This document shows, piece after piece, positions 1 to 9,984 of a stretch of 64,000 bases of DNA (its first letter is position 1; every line of letters starts with the position of its first letter). This DNA comes from Chenopodium formosanum (Eukaryota; Streptophyta; Magnoliopsida; Caryophyllales; Amaranthaceae), in the NCBI GenBank assembly GCA_024500155.1, contig CM044879.1, positions 2,805,501 through 2,869,500 of the forward strand. Reading direction: 5' to 3'. A program made the position numbers and the translations under genes. The notes beneath the pieces are model-generated. The model was not told the origin of the DNA. It made no database searches and saw only the letters and a program-made list of their open reading frames with translations.

Positions 1-770
1 GATTGAATTGAATTGGGGAGAGTGTGGTTTTGATTGTTTTTAGTGAATGATTGTTTGATTTTAAATTACAATGTTGGTTCTGCACTGTTGAATTTTAATT
101 TTGTTATTGGGTATTTAATTTGGAATGTTGAATTTAGGGTTTATATATGATTTTATTGAATTGGGGAGAGTGTTGTTTTGCTTAATGATTTGAAAAACTT
201 CAGTTCTTATTGGAAGATATGATTGAGTTGTTTGGAAAATACAGTTAGTGTATCAATTGAGAATCAAATTAAGTTAATATGCTATGAGGAATTAGGTGCT
301 TTTATGCCGAGTGTTTAGGGGTGCGGTAGTGTGTAAAATGGTGCTGTCCTCGTACTGTTTTTGGTTAGGCAGTTGGATTTTGCACCGATCATTTGCCCCT
401 ACTTCGATTGGAGTTTGAGGCAGGAAGGAACTATAATTGCAGGCTGTTTCATTTGCCTCAAGCTGTTTATAGTTGGAATTTGCACCGATCATTTGCCTCT
501 ACTTCGATTGGAATTTGAGGCAGGCTGTTTCATTTGCCCCAAGCTATTGATTTATTTCTTAGCTCAGTGGTGGTAGGAAATTATAAAGCATAATTCTGAT
601 GAATGTAGTTATTCTTCTTGGGGGTTATTTGTTGTTTCTATTTTTGGCTGCTTTTCAGAAGAGATTGTCAAATTGTGGCTCGTACCAGATCACTGCTGGA
701 CAATTTTGTAAAATTAACATGGTTTGCATTTGTATGCTAGTCTAATCACTTGTGGGTTTTGATCTTGCAG
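1..770 (+). other. intron upstream of the TSSC4-like terminal exon
   Basis: T-rich sequence without a convincing exon, ending in the acceptor used by the TSSC4-like gene. It is most likely part of an intron whose donor lies outside the window. It contains an imperfect ~100-bp tandem duplication (371-560). Short ORFs here have no coding character. Confidence 0.5.
371..545 (+). repeat. imperfect 100-bp tandem duplication in intron
   Basis: The phrase tgcaccgatcatttgcc occurs at 381 and again at 481, followed in both places by acttcgattgga, gaggcagg and ctgtttcatttgcc. The period is exactly 100 bp at the left end. The second copy lacks about 19 bases present in the first (around 425-443). Confidence 0.8.
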
Positions 771-1670
771 GCTGAAGAAGATACTTTTGACAAAGTTGCC
801 TTAGGAAGGGAGAATGCTGGTGATAGGTTGTACATGAGAGATGTTACTGGTGGTCATGATTCACATTTTAGCGCTTTGGATGACCTCCCTGGTGCTGTTG
901 GGATTCTTGGGAACAAGGGGAAGGATCCTCGTGCGAATCGCCAGGCTGCAAGGATTAGACTGAAAGAAGATGATGCAGAAGCTGCTGCACAGGCAGAACG
1001 TAAACCAGAGCAGTCTCCTTCAACTGCTGAAAGAGATTCTTCTGTGTCAACTGGAGGTCTTGACAAACTGAAGCCTATATTAAAAAGAAAGGAGCGTGAA
1101 TCAACTTCAAAGCCGTCGAAACGTGTCAGGTTTGACCCTCTTTGTATAAGCAATGATGAGAGAGCTAGTGAAATTCCAAGTAATAAGACTGAAACTACGG
1201 TCCAAGTTATTGGGGAGGAGTTGAATCAGAATGTTTCTAGAGTTCCAGATCATGTTCAAAATCCTTCCAAATACACATGCTATACTCTTGATTCCACTGA
1301 GGAAATGGGCAATAAGTCAAATACGGGTGCTTACTTGGAGTTTGTTGAGATGATGAAGGCAAAGAATTCTGTGTCAGGATCTGACTCGGATGTTCCTACT
1401 GATCTCCCCAAATCTGTGACCTTTATTCCTAAGAAAAAGTCTGATACTTTGAAAGGTGTTTATAATGATGCAAGTCGAGAGAAAGGAAGTGATGCAAAGT
1501 GTACCCCATTGCAATCAACCTTTCTCGATATGGCAGCTGAGGACCAGGAGACTGAAGCTGGTGACATGGACATTGATGAACCTGAAACAAGTGCAGAGTC
1601 CAACAAAGGCATTGTGTTTAAGAAGCAGGGTCGTCAGTATCGAAAGCCCCTGGCAGATGAGCCTGCATAG
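771..1670 (+). CDS. TSSC4: TSSC4-like protein, 3' terminal exon
   Basis: Terminal coding exon of a gene whose 5' exons lie left of the window. It opens after a clear acceptor (gatcttgcag, 761-770) and runs about 299 codons to TAG at 1668-1670. The product is hydrophilic and probably disordered. Two parts stand out: a basic stretch with KRVRF (an RVxF-type PP1-docking motif) near 1117-1131, and a conserved block at about 1265-1350 with YTLDSTEE, KSNTGAYLEF and FVEMM. The second block resembles the core of the TSSC4 family (human YSLEDV...SNQATALAF), from memory only. In animals TSSC4 is a U5 snRNP assembly factor; the same role here is inferred. The C-terminus is acidic and then basic. I see no frame damage. 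Family call moderately sure; PP1 binding is untested. Confidence 0.6.
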   Translation, partial: AEEDTFDKVALGRENAGDRLYMRDVTGGHDSHFSALDDLPGAVGILGNKGKDPRANRQAARIRLKEDDAEAAAQAERKPEQSPSTAERDSSVSTGGLDKLKPILKRKERESTSKPSKRVRFDPLCISNDERASEIPSNKTETTVQVIGEELNQNVSRVPDHVQNPSKYTCYTLDSTEEMGNKSNTGAYLEFVEMMKAKNSVSGSDSDVPTDLPKSVTFIPKKKSDTLKGVYNDASREKGSDAKCTPLQSTFLDMAAEDQETEAGDMDIDEPETSAESNKGIVFKKQGRQYRKPLADEPA

Positions 1671-2774
1671 ATGGGGTGTGGCTGTAGTTGCCTGTTGAAC
1701 TATTATTTTGCACGACTGCTCCTTTTGGCGAAGATTGGCTCATTTGTGGAAATTATTTTTAAAAGATAAGAAAAGCAGAGCTGTTGATTTTGCTACTTGC
1801 ATAGCTCGAGATATTAACCTGTACTTATTTGTAAGTTCTGTTTCCTTCGGTGAAGTGTTGGATTGAGGCTTATGCTTGCTAGAATTGAGTTGCTTTCATG
1901 AGGACAGGGAGCATGTTCTGTTTATGCTGTAATTGTTATCTACAATGCTCAAAGCGTGTCTTGCTTGTTTTGACAGGGCAATATTATGCCTTGCTTTCCC
2001 ACCTTAACTGGTGCCTCCCCTGCAGTAGAAGACTAATCTATGTGGATGCTGTATTCTGAAAGTTTGTTATATTAATATTGATACAGTGACAGTGTAGTCT
2101 TAATGAGGTTTATCCTTAACAATTTTCTCAATATTCTTTATGGTTACATTGTTTAGTGTTTTTATTCAGATAGCTCTTAACATACAATATTGAAGATTCT
2201 GACTTCTGTGAGTATATTGGAAGTCCTGCATCATCTGGTTGGGCTGAATTCTTTTGCTCAGCTCCCAGGTCAGTCAAGAAAGATGACCGATGCTTTCTCA
2301 TGCCTGACATCTAGAGATCCCCTTTATTGCCGTCATTGTGCTGAAATTGTAGAGTTGAATCTATAGTGTAGGTAAGCAAAATCATAGTACTAGACGCTCG
2401 CAAATTTTGATCTAGCTGATTCCTATCTTGATTGATGTAATGTTCCATGGATACGATTACGCATATTTCTTCCCTTTTCCTAGCATGGACGCATGGTAAA
2501 ACACAGGCGTCGGAGATTCTGAGACTCCACGGGAAGCCCTTTTTTATCTGGATGGGCTGACTTCTTTGGCTTACAGGCTTAGGTTCTGAGCCTGGCTAGA
2601 ACAAACCTTTTCTTTCATGCCTAATGTCTCGTAGTGAGTAATGCCTGAAGGCTTCCCTTTTGCTCTTTGCCAATTCGAGCAAACTTGCATACTCATTCAC
2701 AAAGCCATATCGACTCTTGAGTTTTTTTCAGTGAGCTGATATTTGATGTATAGTGCAGCAAACCTAGCCCATAG
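1671..2774. other. 3' flank of TSSC4-like gene, no gene seen
   Basis: The first few hundred bases are presumably the 3' UTR of the TSSC4-like gene. I cannot place a polyadenylation site with certainty. The rest has no convincing ORF, repeat or RNA gene. Confidence 0.4.
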
Positions 2775-3655
2775 TAATATCCTTTTTACTCTATATTGCA
2801 AACTTTGATCTGAATTTTTTAGTTGACTCAAGTTTAATGTATGTTTCCCTTTAACTTACGCTATTAACATATTAAAAGCTAAGTTATCTAATGAATTGAA
2901 CAATGTACAACTAGAAAGTGTCATTCAAGGTAGGAAAAAATGACAGCATTGCAAAATTTACATACATACATCATTGCATCTGCTTGATTAATTTTGTATA
3001 AACACCTAGTTAAATCAATCATCTTCGCCGAAGAACAATTTTTCCCTCAGCATCATCCTGGATAATGGGCAAAACCTCATCCGGTGGAGCATGTCTCCAA
3101 ATACAAGGCTTCTCTAATTTATGGCCAATATTAGCAAACTTATCAGCGGCTCGATTACCCTCTCTATAAATATGCGTCACCGTGCAGTTTTTTATCTTAG
3201 GTATGATTGTGTTTATACGACTGACATACCTTTGAGCTTTAAATGACTTGATAGTGCGTCTCTGAACAATAATGTTTACCAATTCCTCGGCGTCTCCCTC
3301 AAGCAACACATTGGTCCACCCATTCTCTAGTATAAGCTCAAGGCCTTTAAGGAGGGCTGCCAATTCTGCAATGGTGTTATCTGAACTTTCAATGGATTCC
3401 GCATAGCCAAGTACGAACTTAGCATTATGATCTCGGAAAACTCCTCCGATGCTTGCTTTGCCACACTGGCCCTTAAAAGATCCATCAAAGTTCAACTTCC
3501 ATTCGTGCACCCTACCTTAGGCTTCTCCCAAGAAACGGGTATAGACAGCTTATGTTGGTTCCTAACTAGCAATAGTCCAACAGCTGATGGATATTGTGCA
3601 TTTATCCTGTGACAACTAAAGAATCTTGTGATGAATGTCAACATATTTGCAAATT
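2775..3655. repeat. left copy of a tandem segmental duplication
   Basis: This block aligns by eye with about 4695-5575. Shared phrases include aagctaagttatctaatgaa (2877 and 4788), gtcattcaaggtagg, gcaaaatttacat, the RNase H-like coding region and its upstream start. The similarity covers both flanks as well as the ORF, so the copies arose by DNA duplication. Confidence 0.8.
3019..3644 (-). pseudogene. RNase H-like (RVT_3) protein, frameshifted copy
   Basis: Paralogue of the gene at 4946-5566. The RNase H-like domain is open from about 3510 down to TGA at 3019. It carries the family's acidic residues in the order NFDGS, AELAAL, LEGDAE and NRAADKFA. The N-terminal segment that the intact copy encodes starts at an ATG at 3644-3642, but it is in another frame. 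Between the codons for KVG and for WKLNFDG this copy differs in length, so the N-terminal frame meets a stop near 3510. The domain may still be translated from an internal codon, but the original gene is broken. Such domains occur in many plant genes and LINE-derived sequences and are related to reverse-transcriptase RNase H. Confidence 0.7.
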
Positions 3656-4160
3656 ATACATAAAATGAAAGAGTTTTTGTTTTGGTATATACGTGATGTT
3701 AGATACATTTCATTTATATAAATGAACTAAATAAACTAACGCCCTCATAATTAGAGGAAGCCCTAGTTTATCACCTTGGCACTCCTTAGTGTCTCTTCTG
3801 CTTCAGTCATTCACCCAAGCTTCTTTAATTTCCAAATTCCAACTGATGGCAGTGTTTACAACTTTCCAAAAACACAAAACTGAAATGTTTAGCTAGTTCC
3901 AATAAACATGTTCATTGGAATATTGGATGCATTAATCGGTGATAATCGAAGTATGCAGTAGGCTTTGTGTACTGTTGTTCATTTCCTTAATTCTAATCGT
4001 CACTACTACTAGTCTAGTAATAAAGACATAGAGAGTAGAGACTACAAGGTAGTCCAATTAACTGCATTTTTGTAATCTTAATCTTTTTTTTTTTATTATT
4101 ATTTTTTATTTTATTTTTTTCCCAAATATTGTATTTTCGAGATTTTCACTTGTGTTTGAG

Positions 4161-4229
<69 letters not shown>

Positions 4230-4694
4230 ATATACGTGAGTACAATATTTCGATCAGGAAAAATAATTAGGTTGGAATTAAATTGAGGACAATGTAATTG
4301 TAAAGCCAATTGCATTGTTGGTTTGGGCATGTCAAATAAAGATCAGAAGACACATCGTAAAAGAAACAAGAGGATTGAGATAACGGGGAGCTTAGGAAGA
4401 GATAGAGAAAAAGACCAATAATAATGACTTGGATGGAAGTAGTTAAGAAAGGCATGAAGAAATCGAATTTGTAGTGGACAAAATGAAGGGGGAGAATTCT
4501 TGTTTCATATATCCGACACCAATCTTTTTGGGATTAAGGTTTTAATTGATTGATTGAGGTATAAATTGCTGTGAAACAATAAAAAGTTATCTTGATACAT
4601 AGTACAATCAAGGTGCTTGAATTATACCGAAAAATTGCTCTCTTTATAAAAAAAATTACCATGCATGTAAAAAAAAAATGTATGTACTGCCTTT
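3656..4694. other. spacer between the duplicated RNase H-like copies
   Basis: AT-rich, with a long TA microsatellite (4144-4226) and T-rich tracts near 4084-4115. No coding region is supported; ORFs here run through the microsatellite or are short. Confidence 0.5.
4144..4226. repeat. (TA)n microsatellite
   Basis: About 40 uninterrupted TA units lie between the two RNase H-like copies. The length is probably polymorphic and may be assembled inaccurately. Confidence 0.95.
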
Positions 4695-5575
4695 TCTCGG
4701 CCTTTTTACTCTACTGCAAACTTTGACTCTAAACTTGAGTATAATGTAAGTTTTCATGTACGTCACACTATTTACATTTTTAAAGCTAAGTTATCTAATG
4801 AAATGAACCATGTACAGCTAGATTATTGTCATTCAAGGTAGGAAAATTAAAAAAAATGACAATGCATTGCAAAATTTACATTAATTCATATGTTGCTTAA
4901 TTAATCAATTATGTACATGTTATCGACACCTAGTTCAATCAATCTTTATCTTCTCCGAAGAACAATTTTTCCTTGAGCATCATCGTGCATGATAGGCAAA
5001 ACCTCATCCGGTGGAGCATGTCTCCAAATACGAGGCTTTTCCAATTGATAACCAATTTTAGCGAACTTATCAGCAGCTCGATTACCCTCTCTATAAATAT
5101 GTGTCACGGTACAATTGTTTATCTCAGGTATGATTGTGTTTATATGACTAACATACCTTTGAGCTTCCAATGACTTCATAGTGCGTCTCTTTACAATAAT
5201 GTTTACCAATGCCTCGGCGTCACCCTCAAGCCACACGTCGGTCCACCCATTCTCTAGTATAAGCTCAAGGCCTCTAAGGAGGGCTGCCAATTCTGCAATG
5301 GTGCTATCGGAACATTTGATGGATTCTGCATAGCCAAGTACGAACTTAGCATTATGGTCTCGGAAAACCCCTCCGATGCTTGCTTTCCCATACTTGCCCT
5401 TAGAAGATCCATCAAAGTTCAATTTAGTCCACCCTACCTTAGGCTTCTCCCATGCTACGGGTATAGCCAAATTGTGTTGTTTCCTAACTAGCAATAATCC
5501 AACGGGTGATGGATTTTGTGCAATTATTCGATGATAATTAAAGAATCTTGTTATGGATGTCAACATATTTACAAA
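4695..5575. repeat. right copy of the tandem segmental duplication
   Basis: Partner of 2775-3655, holding the intact RNase H-like ORF. Start-to-start spacing of the two blocks is about 1.92 kb. Confidence 0.8.
4946..5566 (-). CDS. RNase H-like (RVT_3) domain protein
   Basis: Single open frame of 206 residues, ATG at 5566-5564 and TAA at 4946-4948. Residues 1-45 precede the domain. Residues 46-170 form an RNase H fold with all four acidic positions: D52 (NFDGS), E92 (AELAAL), D116 (LEGDAE) and D166 (NRAADKFA). A short tail ends in arginines. Proteins of this type are common in plants and derive from or resemble non-LTR retrotransposon RNase H domains; substrates are mostly unknown. The paralogue about 1.9 kb to the left is frameshifted, so this is the functional candidate of the pair. 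A 5' exon cannot be excluded because the protein starts close to the domain. Confidence 0.65.
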   Translation of the reverse strand: MLTSITRFFNYHRIIAQNPSPVGLLLVRKQHNLAIPVAWEKPKVGWTKLNFDGSSKGKYGKASIGGVFRDHNAKFVLGYAESIKCSDSTIAELAALLRGLELILENGWTDVWLEGDAEALVNIIVKRRTMKSLEAQRYVSHINTIIPEINNCTVTHIYREGNRAADKFAKIGYQLEKPRIWRHAPPDEVLPIMHDDAQGKIVLRRR

Positions 5576-6300
5576 CTATACACAATGGATCACAACTTCC
5601 CTAAACTCGGAGTACGTACGTAGTATATGCTAGAGACCGAGAGAGAATTGTACACAAGTATCTACATGAAACAATGAAGGATAAAAATAAAGAAGATATA
5701 AGAGGAATGAAAATAAAATGTCTTAAAAGCATCAATAAGATGCCCAAAAATAAGGATTATATCAATGGATAAAGAAAATTTTATACGCCAAATACTAAGT
5801 AATATAGAGGTTCCTTGGGTGAAACGCATTGAATAGTTAAAGTAGTATATGATCAAAGCAAAGAATATTCAAGGTTTCATGCACTACGTATACGGCAACA
5901 TAATGCAAATTATTATAAATAATAGAAAGATTATATTGTCTTAAGACAAATTCTTCATTATCTTATTAATTAATTACCTATTAATCTACTCAATGTACAA
6001 TTTAAAGCAACATATTGTAAGAACTAAGAACGAATTGAAGATTGCGTGGATTTATGAGTTTACATAAAATTGCCATTTTTGTTACGCTTTATAACAATAA
6101 ACATAAACATGAGTGGGTGATTTTTTTTATTTTTTTTTGATGCAAGGGTGATCTTTGTTTGTTGAATCAAAATCAAATTTGACATTTTTTTAGCCAAGTT
6201 AAACGTAATAATTGATAAAGGCATATCATAAATTCCATACAGATAGAAATAAACAAAAAATAGAAATAAAATAAAAATAAAATTCAAAGACAAATTATAA
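5576..6300. other. intergenic, no gene seen
   Basis: AT-rich spacer between the RNase H-like gene and the first glycosyltransferase. Only short ORFs without coding character. Confidence 0.4.
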
Positions 6301-6305
6301 TTACG

Positions 6306-6400
6306 CTCTAATAGAGTATATAACCTATTCCTGGGCCTCAAGTATGAGTTTTTAATTTTTATCCATTCAAGCTTTAGGTTGACTTGATCTTCAAACTCAT
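6306..6400 (-). mobile_element. solo remnant of a TRIM/LTR-like element
   Basis: Contains tagagtatataacctattcc and cctgggcctca, then a diverged region resembling 57390-57460, where the same signature recurs. It lies just past the stop codon of UGT copy A. Probably a terminal-repeat fragment of a miniature LTR element; class assignment is inferred. Confidence 0.45.
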
Positions 6401-6408
6401 ACAAAAAC

Positions 6409-9223
6409 TTAACCAAGTTTGTTCTCAATGGTTGAATTCAATTCCTTAATGAAGCTATCAATATTTTTCTCCGAAGATCCATCTATCATCATTGCACTTT
6501 GTAATTCTTGCTTGATCTCCTTGATCCTACCACGGAGCTCATTCCCTAAAGATCCACCAATTAAATCCTTTACCTTTAGCAAGACCTCTTCTTTTGTCAC
6601 ACACTTCTCTTCACAAAGATTACACCCGATTTTCCAATCATCCACCATTAGTTTACGATTTGTAAATTGATCCGTCAACAATGGAAAACACAATAAAGGA
6701 ACTTCACACCAAACACTCTCTAATGCCGAGTTCCAACCACAATGTGTTATAAACCCTCCTATAGCACGATGAGATAACACCGCTTTCTGACAAGTCCATG
6801 TCACTATCATCCCACGACCACGAACCTCATCCCTAAACCCAACCGGGAGCGGGTCCACATCATTAGAACTCACCATATCCGGTCTAATCACCCAAAGGAA
6901 GTTCACCCCACTAAGCTTGATTCCATTAGCTATCTCCTCAATATCCTCCTTGCTAAGATGTGCATAGCTACCAAATGAAACATACAAAACTGACCCAAGA
7001 GGTTTAGAGTCTAACCAAAGGGTGCAATCTGACTCGGCCCATAAACTAGTGGCCACTGGGCTTTTAGTGAATCCAGGTGAAAATATAGGCCCAATAGCAT
7101 AGAAAGGAACATGGGCCTGAATGGCTGAAATTGTATGGGCCTCTAACTCTTGGATTGTATTACCAAGTATAAATTGGGCTCGTTTTGTGTCGTCTAATGA
7201 TGATAAATTGTATTGAGGATGCATAGTTGTCAAGTCTTCTTCTTGAAGATATGATGTCAAATCTGACCGTTTTAGTGAACTTATTCCTGGTATGTAGTCA
7301 ATGATATCCTTGCGCAAACTTGATCCTAATAAAAAAAATTAAATAAAGCAAATATTAATTATCGTTCTTTTTCTATCTATCCATTCACTCACTATTTATG
7401 TGGTAAAATTATAACACTTTGATCGTATGTTGTAATTACTAATGTATTAGTTAAAAATAAAAGTTGATGTTAAAATGGGAAATTGATTTTGGCACACCCT
7501 TAATTGATTTAGGCACACACCAATATGAGAAGAGCATCGAAAACTGTGCTCTCACATAGGGGGTGTGCCAAAATCAATTTAGGGTGTGCCAAAATCATTT
7601 CCCGTTAAAATGTTTTTTGTCCCTTATTTGCAGGTCAGGCACGTGCAGGTCAGGCACGTGCGATTAGAAGAAAGGGTAAAGGAATCCCTACCCAAACACC
7701 CTCACTTGAAAAGGATTCAAACCCACACTTTTAAGAATATAAGGTAAAAAAAGTACAGTTACTAAGTGAGCCAACACTTCATTTGTTCTATTAGCCCATA
7801 TTTAATGATGCATTTTTGTTTTTTTATTAGACTTGTTTTTCTTATAATAATGATAAAAATCCAAGTGATGAATTATTTTTTTCAAGTGGGTTGTGAATTT
7901 GTGATAGGTCATCACACATAAGGAGAATATAAAAAAGTGGGTTGTGATAACGAAGGCTAAGTTCAACACATACAATAAGGCTGTATATTTGTTTTTAATG
8001 CATTCATTGGGAGAGAAAATTATATAGCAGCCGCATTTGACATTTGTTAAACCATCATTAGAGGTGAAAAATCATGTCATTTAATTTAATGGAAATATGA
8101 TTCATAAAGCTGAAGAGAGATTTAGTCTAGGAAAGGAAAAGGGTCCATTAAGATATTGCTAATTAACCTATTATGAAAAACATATCAAATTAAGCTACAG
8201 TATATTGGAGTTTACATCATCTAGTTTTGAATTTCGGTCGGATCATTTAGGGCCTGTTCTCTTCAGATTATATTCAGTTCTGTTCTTAATTTCCTTCTTA
8301 ATAAAATATTCAGTTCAGTTCACTTCACTTCAGTTCAGTTCTTATATATACTTATATATGAGCTTTATAATAAGACAATAACCTTTACTTTAACACAATA
8401 ACCTTTATTTTTATAGAGATCTTTCTTTTGTACTTGATTAATAAAACGACAATAGTCTCTAATAATAGTGATTCTCAATGAATTAATCAGTTCTATTTTA
8501 AGATTAGAATAATCGATATAGATGAGAGTGAGAAATAGTTCAAGTGGTTAGAGCCTTCCTCCCGATTTTAGGAGATACTGAGATCGATTCTCATATCTCA
8601 TTCTTGTGGCTCTCTAAACACACACACATTAAAAAAAAAATAAAAGAAAAAATAGAGCAAAGACAAGAATTACCAGGTCCAATATGGCCATTTTGCTGAA
8701 GCAAGTGACGGTGAAAATAAATATCAAGCACCATAGCAGGCTCAGTCCAAAACGACACATGAATCATTCCAAACTTACTAGCCAACTTCGACGCCCAAAC
8801 AAAGTAACTATCAGCAACCAAGCAACACCGCACCGACGGCCGAGATCTCACGATCTTATCCACAGCCACTTCCAAATGAGCTCGGAAGGTATAAGTATTT
8901 GCCCCAACCCACTCGTCATGATTCAATGACCTATCGAACTCTAAAGGTAACCCGTCCGAAACCGTTACATATTCTATGTCGAGGCCAGAAGTGTTCCTGG
9001 CCTCGACAAAGATATCGCCACCACTTTCTTGTAAAGCGGTGGCGTTGGATAGAGTGATTTGGTGGTGGATGTGGTTGGTGTTGATGAAAGTGATGGAGAA
9101 TCCTTTGGAAGCTAGCTTGATGGCTAGCTGAACGAATGGGATTACATGGCCTTGTAGTGGAAGTGGTATAAGTATTGCATGAGGCTTATTTTTGTAGTTC
9201 GAGTTCGAGTTCGAGTTCTTCAT
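6409..9223 (-). CDS. UGT86A: UDP-glycosyltransferase, UGT86 type (copy A)
   Basis: Two exons: 8674..9223 and 6409..7325. They join in phase 1 (CCTG|GT donor, TTATTAG acceptor) to give 488 residues, the usual family length. The N-terminal domain has the catalytic-type histidine H26 in LPLQGH. The segment VSDGLPLEFDRSLNHD is typical of UGT86 enzymes. The C-terminal exon carries the PSPG box, with WTCQ, HCGWNS and a final DQ that contacts the sugar nucleotide. Family members are cytosolic and usually transfer glucose from UDP-glucose to small hydrophobic acceptors; the acceptor here is unknown. The start is the ATG that gives the same first-exon length (550 nt) as copy B. The 1348-bp intron holds a SINE, a foldback MITE and a truncated Tourist-like MITE. 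The start of the protein contains a hexanucleotide-encoded NSNSN run. Confidence 0.88.
7478..7603. mobile_element. foldback MITE in UGT-A intron, 9-bp target duplication
   Basis: 126-bp element whose arms are long inverted repeats (ggaaattgattttggcac at left, its near complement at the right end). It is flanked by direct GTTAAAATG at 7469-7477 and 7604-7612. A 9-bp duplication and long arms suggest a Mutator-like foldback element. Confidence 0.75.
7628..7664 (+). repeat. short tandem repeat containing CACGTG
   Basis: caggtcaggcacgtg occurs twice in tandem, giving two CACGTG palindromes (G-box core) inside the UGT-A intron. No regulatory role is shown. Confidence 0.6.
8250..8342 (+). mobile_element. 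truncated (TTCAG)n Tourist-like MITE
   Basis: Starts with TTA|GGGCCTGTTCTC and has the family's internal ttcag repeats around a ccttctta...aaaatattca core. The right terminal repeat is missing. Related to complete copies at 12982, 14203, 14530, 16487 and 61311. Confidence 0.7.
8524..8650 (+). mobile_element. tRNA-derived SINE (copy 1)
   Basis: Begins gagagtgag, then an A-box-like atagttcaagtgg and a B-box-like gatcgattctc, a ttgtggctctctaaacac tail and an A-rich end. Similar copies lie at 30955-31072 (minus) and 36869-37007. It sits about 20 bp inside the UGT-A intron from the donor. More diverged than copy 3. Confidence 0.75.
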
Positions 9224-9984
9224 ATTTTTAGGAACTGTTCAGATAATTGCAAACTTTTGAAGTGATTTATTATTCCTTTGGAGAGTAGTTAAAGGATGAA
9301 TGATTGGGGGGATATGTTCTCACTTCTAAGGATGTTCAAATGTTCAATCCCTTTGGTAGCTAGCTACTAGTTTAGAAAAGTCGTCATTTGTTTAAGTCAT
9401 TTTAAATCAAGATTGAGTTTAATAGTTTATTTTAACTTATCTTTGCTTTATTTTAATATTTTATTATTTTTATAATACTTTTATAGGTCGGGTATCGGTT
9501 TATACATACGCCATAATAATTATTAGTTAATCGTTTTGGATTTAAAGAGTGACAAAAAATAATAAGATTAACTAGACTTAGGTCCTAGTATTTGGACTGA
9601 AATTTACTAAATTGAACCTAAACAATTCTAAATGTAAAGACTTGAATTTAACTAAATTGAATTAAAAAGTTTTGCTGAGAAGTCCAAAATAACTAAACAT
9701 TATTCTTGCTAAATAGACCATATAGCTCTAATAGTTTAAAAATCAACATTATATTACAAGATTCCCAAACAAATTGGAAGACCCTACATGACAAACAAGT
9801 ACACCCCACATGCCATGAAACTAAAATTAAACCACAAGTCTATACTCCTTCATCTTGTTTGTAATCTTGTTTTCTTGCAATAACTTAATACGAAGTACTA
9901 AAAACAAAATTTTTTAACCGTAATACAATAATTATTCTAACCAAATTTGTTCTTTTTTTTTTTTTAAAGCAACCAAATTTGTTC
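9224..9984. other. spacer between UGT copies A and B
   Basis: 761 bp of AT-rich DNA serving as promoter region of UGT copy A and 3' flank of copy B (both minus strand). I see no other gene and no clear element. Confidence 0.5.

Noticed and set aside
4106..4330. 74-codon ORF on the minus strand through the TA microsatellite
   Set aside because: Its centre is a run of alternating Y and I from the TA repeat; no domain or splice context.
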